From assembly GCA_021199695.1 (NCBI GenBank), contig JAJQHP010000098.1, forward strand, positions 1 to 5,503: a DNA stretch of 5,503 nucleotides, in the 5' to 3' direction. A program made the translations under genes and the position numbers. The stretch comes from Clostridiales bacterium. GTDB taxonomy: Bacteria; Bacillota; Clostridia; Oscillospirales; Oscillospiraceae. Under the pieces are notes generated by a model. It ran no database searches and was not told where the DNA came from. It worked only from the letters and a program-made list of their open reading frames with translations. Below, piece after piece: positions 1 to 5,503 of the stretch (positions within the stretch are counted from its first letter, which is position 1; each line of letters begins with the position of its first letter).

Positions 1-1924
<1,924 letters not shown>

Positions 1925-1925
1925 C

Positions 1926-3011
1926 TCACTCCGCCTCCTTCTTCTGCTGCTCTACCACGTCCAGGAACGACCGGAACAGATAGTCCGTATCCACCGGGCC
2001 GGGGGAGGCCTCCGGGTGGAACTGGACGGTAAAGACGGGCTTCTGCTTGTACCGCAGGCCTTCCAGACTGCCGTCGTTGACGTTGACGTGGCTGATCTCG
2101 GCGATCTCCGGGTCGATGGACTCCGCCTCGATGACATAGCCGTGGTTCTGGCTGGTGATATAGCACCGGTTCCGGGCCAGATCCTTCACGGGATGGTTGG
2201 CCCCCCGGTGGCCGAAGCGCATCTTCCGGCTCCTGGCGCCGGTGGCCAGGGCCATGAGCTGATGGCCCAGACAGACGGCGAAGATGGGCGTGCCGGACTC
2301 ATAGAGCTTGCGCACCTGGGGGATAATATCCACGCAGTCCGCCGGGTCGCCGGGGCCGTTGGAGAGCATGATGCCGTCATAGCCCTCCGCCAGCACCGTC
2401 TCCGCCGGGGTGTGGGCGGGATAGATGGTCAGATCACAGCCGTAGTGGAGCAGGCGGTTGGCCATGTTCCGCTTCTCTCCGAAGTCGTAGAGGGCGATCC
2501 GGGGACCGTCGCCGGGGATGTGAGTGATCTCCTTGCAGGAGACCCGCTCCACTGTGCCCTGAACCCGGTAGGCGTGCATCTGCTCCATGAGCGCGTCCAG
2601 GTCGTAGTTCTCCCGGCAGGTGATGACCCCGTTCATGACCCCCTGGATACGGAGAATACGGGTCAGGGCCCGGGTGTCGATGTCCTGGATGCCGGTGATG
2701 CCGTGGCGGATCAGGTAGTCGTTCAGGGTGCTGGTGCAGCGGAAGTTGCTGCCCCGGGGGGCCAGGTGCCGGATGATCAGTGCCTCCGCCCAGGGGTGCT
2801 CCGACTCGTCGTCCTCGTCGTTGGTGCCGTAGTTGCCGATGAGGGGGTAGGTCATCACTACCCCCTGCCCCGCATAGGACGGGTCGGTGAGGATCTCCTG
2901 ATAGCCCACCATGGAGGTGTTGAACACCATCTCGCAGACCACGTCCTCCGTGCTGCCGATGCTCTCTCCCTCAAAGACTGCGCCGTTTTCCAGGATCAGC
3001 GTCGCTTTCAT
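1926..3011 (-). CDS. carA: Carbamoyl-phosphate synthase small subunit (glutaminase)
   Basis: Hydrolyses glutamine and passes ammonia through a tunnel to CarB. The protein is 361 residues, the usual length for bacterial CarA. The N-terminal CarA domain (about 1-130) carries [20 protein letters not shown]. The class I glutamine amidotransferase domain (about 170-355) shows the oxyanion motif LSNGPGDP (216-223), nucleophile Cys247 in [22 protein letters not shown] (266-275), and the catalytic His332/Glu334 pair in [10 protein letters not shown]. All catalytic residues are present, so it should be active. The ATG at 3009-3011 is preceded by AAAGGTGG (3021-3028) at 9 nt. An ATG 4 nt upstream (3013-3015) is out of frame. 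carB follows after one base. The gene lies behind a long structured leader (3012 to about 3189) that looks like an attenuator. Confidence 0.98.
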   Translation of the reverse strand: MKATLILENGAVFEGESIGSTEDVVCEMVFNTSMVGYQEILTDPSYAGQGVVMTYPLIGNYGTNDEDDESEHPWAEALIIRHLAPRGSNFRCTSTLNDYLIRHGITGIQDIDTRALTRILRIQGVMNGVITCRENYDLDALMEQMHAYRVQGTVERVSCKEITHIPGDGPRIALYDFGEKRNMANRLLHYGCDLTIYPAHTPAETVLAEGYDGIMLSNGPGDPADCVDIIPQVRKLYESGTPIFAVCLGHQLMALATGARSRKMRFGHRGANHPVKDLARNRCYITSQNHGYVIEAESIDPEIAEISHVNVNDGSLEGLRYKQKPVFTVQFHPEASPGPVDTDYLFRSFLDVVEQQKKEAE

Positions 3012-3030
3012 GCATCAAATCCACCTTTCC

Positions 3031-3088
3031 GCTCTCTGGGCGGTGAAGCCCGCAGGCACGCCGTTGTGCCCTTTGTAAAAAAGAGAGC
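3031..3088 (-). promoter_or_regulatory. Alternative stem in the carA leader, next to its ribosome binding site
   Basis: On the minus strand GCTCTCT (3082-3088) pairs perfectly with AGAGAGC (3031-3037). This closes a branched structure that contains a hairpin GGCAC/GTGCC (3055-3059 with 3066-3070, 6-nt loop) and a hairpin GGGC/GCCC (3038-3041 with 3048-3051). The first strand of this stem is also the descending arm of the terminator hairpin at 3077-3134, so the two structures exclude each other. The second strand ends 2 nt before the carA Shine-Dalgarno AAAGGTGG (3021-3028). This stem could therefore form in read-through transcripts and affect translation. The pairing is visible in the sequence; the regulatory role is inferred. 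Confidence 0.4.
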
Positions 3089-3134
3089 CATCCCCCCGCG
3101 CAAGGGGGCACCTTGACGTTCGGCTGACTCTCTT
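3077..3134 (-). terminator. Attenuator-type intrinsic terminator in the carAB leader
   Basis: Reading the minus strand, AAGAGAGTCAGCC (3122-3134) pairs with GGCTCTCTT (3081-3089) through AGCC/GGCT. A 2-nt TC bulge then follows, and AAGAGAG pairs with CTCTTTT. An inner helix of CCCCC and GGGGG sits on top with a loop of about 6 nt. The descending arm runs into T6 (positions 3077-3082). The structure lies between the predicted carA promoter and the carA start, so it would end transcription before the operon unless bypassed, which is the layout of an attenuator. No T-run follows it on the plus strand, so it serves the minus strand only. A second hairpin, GGGGG/CCCCC with an 11-nt loop (3153-3173), lies just upstream in the same leader. 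Confidence 0.65.
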
Positions 3135-3195
3135 GGTTTATTCATTCCCGAAGGGGGAGCATTGCAGACCCCCATCGCAGATTTACAGCAGTGTC

Positions 3196-3224
3196 AGCAT
3201 ACCACAATTCGACCCGGCTTACAA
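3196..3224 (-). promoter_or_regulatory. carAB promoter, extended -10
   Basis: On the minus strand TTGTAA (-35, 3219-3224) is followed after exactly 17 bp by TATGCT (-10, 3196-3201). The -10 is preceded by TGG, giving an extended -10 (TGnTATGCT). Transcription would start near 3189 and give a leader of about 175 nt before carA. No better sigma-70-type pair was seen in the upstream AT-rich stretch. The call rests on motif matching only. Confidence 0.55.
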
Positions 3225-3316
3225 GCAAAGAAAAATGTTTCTGCGGTTTGTCCAAAACTCCGCCGAATATTTTTCCGCCGATTGTCCACAATAACGGTGA
3301 AAATTTGTAAGGCGGG
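3213..3316. repeat. Inverted repeat covering the -35 regions of two divergent promoters
   Basis: CCCGGCTTACAA at 3213-3224 is the reverse complement, with one mismatch in 12, of TTGTAAGGCGGG at 3305-3316. Each copy contains the -35 box and the start of the spacer of one of the two outward promoters. Extended through both -10 boxes without gaps, the two promoter sequences agree at about 21 of 29 positions. The copies could be a shared operator or a duplicated promoter. The match is seen directly; the function is inferred. Confidence 0.45.
3248..3288. repeat. Nested short direct repeats in the divergent intergenic region
   Basis: TTGTCCA occurs at 3248-3254 and 3282-3288, and TCCGCCGA at 3259-3266 and 3274-3281, all in the same orientation. 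The cluster lies midway between the two divergent promoters. The right-hand TTGTCCACA (3282-3290) is one base from the DnaA-box consensus TTATCCACA. There is no sign of a replication origin here. A transcription factor site is possible but unproven. Confidence 0.35.
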
Positions 3317-3333
3317 CTGACTTTTTGTATTTT
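3305..3333 (+). promoter_or_regulatory. Promoter for the DUF421-DUF4363 gene pair
   Basis: TTGTAA (3305-3310), a 17-bp spacer and TATTTT (3328-3333) match the sigma-70/SigA pattern at 4 of 6 bases per box. The predicted start near 3340 leaves a leader of about 20 nt that includes the ribosome binding site. The call is supported by its similarity, in register, to the divergent carA promoter. It remains a motif-level prediction. Confidence 0.4.
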
Positions 3334-3347
3334 TATTCATGATATAC

Positions 3348-3353
3348 GGGAGA
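3348..3353 (+). promoter_or_regulatory. Ribosome binding site that decides the DUF421 start
   Basis: GGGAGA lies 8 nt before the ATG at 3362 but only 2 nt before the in-frame ATG at 3356. Normal spacing favours 3362 as the true start, removing two residues (MY) from the longest possible protein. Confidence 0.6.
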
Positions 3354-3361
3354 AAATGTAT

Positions 3362-4042
3362 ATGAACGTGGCTTTTATACGGACGGTGGTCCTGTATCTG
3401 CTCATCATCGCCGGAATTCGGGTGATGGGGAAGAAGCAGGTGGGGGAGCTGGAGCCGACAGAGCTGGTGCTGGCCATGCTCATCTCCGACCTGGCCGCCG
3501 TCCCCATGCAGGACTTCGGTATCCCTCTGCTCTTCGGGGTGGTCCCCATTATCACCCTGCTGTGCCTGACCATGATCCTCTCCGTCCTCACCGTCAAGAG
3601 CCGGAGGCTCCGCCTGCTCCTCTGCGGACGGCCCAGCATCCTCGTGGAGAAGGGAAAGCTCCTCCAGCGGGAGCTGAACCGCAACCGCATGACGCCCGAG
3701 GAGCTGCTGGAGGAGCTGCGGCTCCAGGGAGTCACCGACCTGTCTCTGGTGCGGTACGCCATTCTGGAGACCAGCGGCCGGGTCTCCGTGCTGCTCTATG
3801 CCGACCGACAGCCTGTCACCGCCCGGCAGCTCTCCCTGGCCCCGGAGGAGTCGGGGCTGCCCCTGACGGTCATCGAGGACGGACACGTCCGCCGGGAGAA
3901 TCTCCGGCGGCGGGGGCTGAACCTGGCCTGGCTGGAGAAGGAGCTGTCCCGGCAGGGCGTCCCGTCGGCCAAGGAGGTCTATCTGATGACGGTGGACGAG
4001 AACATGGGGGTCTATCTGGCCCGGAAGGAGGGGACGCAATGA
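3362..4042 (+). CDS. DUF421 (YetF-like) membrane protein
   Basis: 226 residues from the chosen ATG; an in-frame ATG at 3356 would add two. The N-terminal third has three hydrophobic segments (about 4-21, 33-49 and 53-76). Between and within them is the family signature IRVMGKKQVGELEPTELV (19-36) followed by LISDLAAVPM (40-49). The remaining cytoplasmic part (about 80-226) has the usual DUF421 features: a GRPSILVEKGKL segment (89-100), a helix TPEELLEELRLQGV (111-124), and RYAILETSGRVSVLLY (131-146). Length and order match the YetF/YrbG/YkjA group of Firmicutes, whose biochemical role is not established. The stop overlaps the next start in ATGA, so both genes are probably translated as a unit. 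The family call is firm; no function is claimed. Confidence 0.93.
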   Translation: MNVAFIRTVVLYLLIIAGIRVMGKKQVGELEPTELVLAMLISDLAAVPMQDFGIPLLFGVVPIITLLCLTMILSVLTVKSRRLRLLLCGRPSILVEKGKLLQRELNRNRMTPEELLEELRLQGVTDLSLVRYAILETSGRVSVLLYADRQPVTARQLSLAPEESGLPLTVIEDGHVRRENLRRRGLNLAWLEKELSRQGVPSAKEVYLMTVDENMGVYLARKEGTQ

Positions 4043-4419
4043 AGCGGCTGTCGATCTCTGTAGTCATCCTGCTGCTGCTCTTTGGGGCGGGAATGTGGAA
4101 CATTTCCGTGCTGGAGGGCATCTCCGGCCGTCTCGCCTCCCAGCTGGAGCACGCCGAGGCCCTGGCGGAGACGGGGGACTGGGACGGGGCGGAGGAGCTG
4201 ACCCGGGCGGCGAAGGACGAGTGGGAGGCCGCCGCCTCCTATCTCTATGTGGTGCTCCGCCACGACTACACCGACGAGGTGAACACCGGCTTTTACGAGG
4301 TGCTGGAGCTGCTGGAGTGGCAGGAGACCCCGGAATACGCCGCCGCCAACGGGGAGCTGGTGGCCCAGGTGCAGCACCTCAGCGAGGCGGAGCGGCTCAC
4401 CTGGCGGAATCTGATGTAG
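4039..4419 (+). CDS. DUF4363 family protein with one N-terminal membrane helix
   Basis: 126 residues. An N-terminal hydrophobic helix (about 5-22, SISVVILLLLFGAG) follows MKR, so the protein is either anchored or has an uncleaved signal, with the rest probably outside the cytoplasm. The remainder is helical: TGDWDGAEELTRAAKDEWE (45-63) and LRHDYTDEVNTGFYEVLELLE (73-93) resemble the DUF4363 pattern of a W-D-A-x-x motif followed by a conserved His and acidic residues. Its ATG overlaps the upstream DUF421 stop by 4 bp. Its ribosome binding site AAGGAGG (4025-4031) lies within the DUF421 gene, 7 nt away. From general knowledge, DUF421 and DUF4363 genes are often adjacent in Clostridia, which suggests a functional pair. 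The biochemical role is unknown. Confidence 0.85.
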   Translation: MKRLSISVVILLLLFGAGMWNISVLEGISGRLASQLEHAEALAETGDWDGAEELTRAAKDEWEAAASYLYVVLRHDYTDEVNTGFYEVLELLEWQETPEYAAANGELVAQVQHLSEAERLTWRNLM

Positions 4420-4452
4420 GGAGCCAAAATTGGAAATCTCCCGCAAAATCTC

Positions 4453-4481
4453 TTGACAGACGTGTTATAATGTAATAGCAT
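4453..4481 (+). promoter_or_regulatory. smpB promoter
   Basis: A perfect -35 TTGACA (4453-4458) is followed after 17 bp by TAGCAT (4476-4481), lying 31-59 nt before smpB. A perfect TATAAT (4466-4471) also occurs, but only 7 bp from TTGACA and with no -35 box at the right distance upstream. The promoter separates smpB and the isomerase from the DUF gene pair. Confidence 0.6.
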
Positions 4482-4511
4482 ATCACATCTGACAGAGAGG
4501 AGGGGAGTCCC

Positions 4512-4980
4512 ATGCCCATCCACAAGGGGACGAAGCAGATCGCCGGGAACCGGAAGGCGTTTCACGACTACTTCATCGAGGAGCGGTACGAGGCCGGTAT
4601 CGAGCTGTGCGGCACCGAGGTCAAGAGCGTCCGGGCGGGGAAGGTGAACCTGAAGGACTCCTTCTGCCAGGTGAAAAACGGGGAGCTGATGGTCTACGCC
4701 ATGCACATCTCCCTATGAGAAGGGCAACATCTTCAACCGGGAGCCCATGCGGGACCGGCGGCTGCTGATGCACAAGCGGGAGATCCTCCGCATCCAGCAG
4801 CGGCTCCAGCAGGACGGCTACGCCCTCATCCCCCTGTCCCTCTATTTAAAGGACTCCCGGGTCAAGGTGGAGCTGGGACTGGCCAAGGGCAAAAAGCTCT
4901 ACGACAAGCGGGCCTCCGAGGCGGAGCGCTCCGCCAAGCGGGAGATGGACCGGGTCATGAAGTCCCACGGACGGTATTGA
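4512..4980 (+). pseudogene. smpB: SsrA-binding protein SmpB, interrupted by a frameshift
   Basis: SmpB binds tmRNA and delivers it to stalled ribosomes for trans-translation. The first frame encodes 68 residues, including [25 protein letters not shown], and ends at a TGA (4716-4718) just after AMHIS. The downstream frame, read from TAT at 4714 to the stop at 4978-4980, supplies the rest: [24 protein letters not shown] and the basic tail with KGKKLYDKR. SmpB proteins normally read HI(S/A)PYEKGN here, so the break fits two bases lost from a C run at 4711-4713. With the lost Pro restored the protein would be 156 residues, a normal SmpB length. The ribosome binding site AGGAGG (4498-4503) sits 8 nt before the ATG. 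Neither half shows other decay, so the lesion is either very recent or a sequence error. An ATG at 4747 opens the second half but lacks a good ribosome site. Confidence 0.9.
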
Positions 4981-5012
4981 CAGCCCAAAGACATAAAAAG
5001 GAGACGATTCCA

Positions 5013-5503
5013 ATGGCACAAAATCCCCAGGTCACCATTGAGATGACCAGCGGCGGCAAGATGGTGGCGGAGCTCTATCCCGAGGTCGCCCCCAACACGG
5101 TGAACAATTTCCTGTACCTGGCAGCCTCCGGCTTTTATGACGGGCTGATCTTCCACCGGGTCATCCCCGGCTTCATGATCCAGGGCGGCGACCCCATGGG
5201 GGCGGGCTACGGCGGCCCGGGCTACAGCATCAAGGGCGAGTTCCGCTCCAACGGCTTTGACAACCGCCTGGCCCACGACCGGGGGGTGCTGTCCATGGCC
5301 CGCTCCATGGACCCGGACTCTGCCGGAAGCCAGTTCTTCATTATGGTGGACAAGGCCCCTCATCTGGACGGGGACTACGCCGCCTTCGGCAAGGTCATCC
5401 AGGGCATGGAGGTGGCCGACCGGATCGTCTCCGCCAAGCGGGACTGGAACGACCGGCCCCGGGTGGAGCAGAAGATCCGCCACATGACGGTGGAGACCTT
5501 CGG
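5013..5503 (+). CDS. Cyclophilin-type peptidyl-prolyl cis-trans isomerase, 3' end beyond window
   Basis: Catalyses cis-trans isomerisation of X-Pro bonds during protein folding. 163 codons are present of an expected total of about 170-175, and no stop is reached. The single cyclophilin domain starts almost at residue 1 with no signal peptide, so it is cytoplasmic. Motifs include FHRVIPGFMIQGGDPMGAG (47-65), with the catalytic Arg49 and the hydrophobic-pocket residues Phe54 and Gln57. SMARSMDPDSAGSQFFIMV (94-112) and HLDGDYAAFGKVIQGMEV (117-134) follow. The residue equivalent to Trp121 of human cyclophilin A is His117, as in many bacterial cyclophilins with weak cyclosporin binding. The ribosome binding site AAGGAG (4998-5003) lies 9 nt from the ATG. 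The gene follows smpB by 32 bp with no terminator between, so it probably shares the smpB promoter. Confidence 0.95.
   Translation, partial: MAQNPQVTIEMTSGGKMVAELYPEVAPNTVNNFLYLAASGFYDGLIFHRVIPGFMIQGGDPMGAGYGGPGYSIKGEFRSNGFDNRLAHDRGVLSMARSMDPDSAGSQFFIMVDKAPHLDGDYAAFGKVIQGMEVADRIVSAKRDWNDRPRVEQKIRHMTVETF

Noticed and set aside
3031..3140. T-box riboswitch in the carA leader, suggested by AGAGAG
   Set aside because: There is no T-box consensus bulge (GGTGGNACC-like) in the terminator/antiterminator region, and no Stem I layout is visible.
3194..4039. 281-codon minus-strand open frame opposite the DUF421 gene
   Set aside because: It is a shadow of the DUF421 coding sequence. The product is Gln/Pro/His/Leu-rich and crosses the divergent promoter region.
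4419..4442. GGGAG/CTCCC hairpin after the DUF4363 gene as a terminator
   Set aside because: The stem is 5 bp with a 14-nt loop and no T-run follows, so it is too weak to call.
4466..4471. Perfect TATAAT as the smpB -10 box
   Set aside because: It is only 7 bp from TTGACA, and no -35-like sequence lies 16-18 bp upstream. The TAGCAT at 17 bp spacing is preferred.
4710..4719. Programmed +1 frameshift at CTA TGA in smpB, as in prfB
   Set aside because: There is no Shine-Dalgarno-like stimulator just upstream, and a +1 shift would give a protein one residue short, lacking the Pro-Tyr or the Pro. A two-base deletion in the C run fits the family sequence better.

Overview
The window is GC-rich (clearly above 60% by eye). 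Its Shine-Dalgarno-led genes, its DUF421/DUF4363 gene pair and its CarA/CarB sequences all suggest a high-GC anaerobic Clostridia genome, most likely a gut Oscillospiraceae (Flavonifractor/Oscillibacter type). The taxonomic call is inferred from protein style and was not searched.

Left half, minus strand: the carAB operon for carbamoyl-phosphate synthase. carA (1926-3011, small glutaminase subunit) is complete. carB (large subunit) starts one base after it and runs off the left edge after 641 codons. Upstream of carA is a promoter (3196-3224) and an RNA leader of about 175 nt. The leader holds a strong terminator-like hairpin with a T6 tail (3077-3134). A competing stem sits directly before the carA ribosome binding site, and an open frame runs through the terminator and overlaps the carA start. 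Together these look like an attenuation device for pyrimidine/arginine precursor supply.

Centre: a divergent intergenic region of about 350 bp. The two outward promoters share a near-identical -35/spacer sequence, arranged as an inverted repeat, and flank a small nested direct-repeat cluster.

Right half, plus strand: a DUF421 (YetF-like) membrane protein overlaps a DUF4363 protein by ATGA, forming a two-gene unit of unknown function. Next comes an independent promoter and smpB (the tmRNA-binding ribosome-rescue protein), whose frame is broken at 4711-4718 although both halves are otherwise perfectly SmpB-like. A cyclophilin-type peptidyl-prolyl isomerase follows 32 bp later and is cut by the right edge. 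ssrA (tmRNA) itself is not in the window. The gene content is mostly housekeeping. The points worth a second look are the carA leader, the paired divergent promoters and the smpB frameshift.
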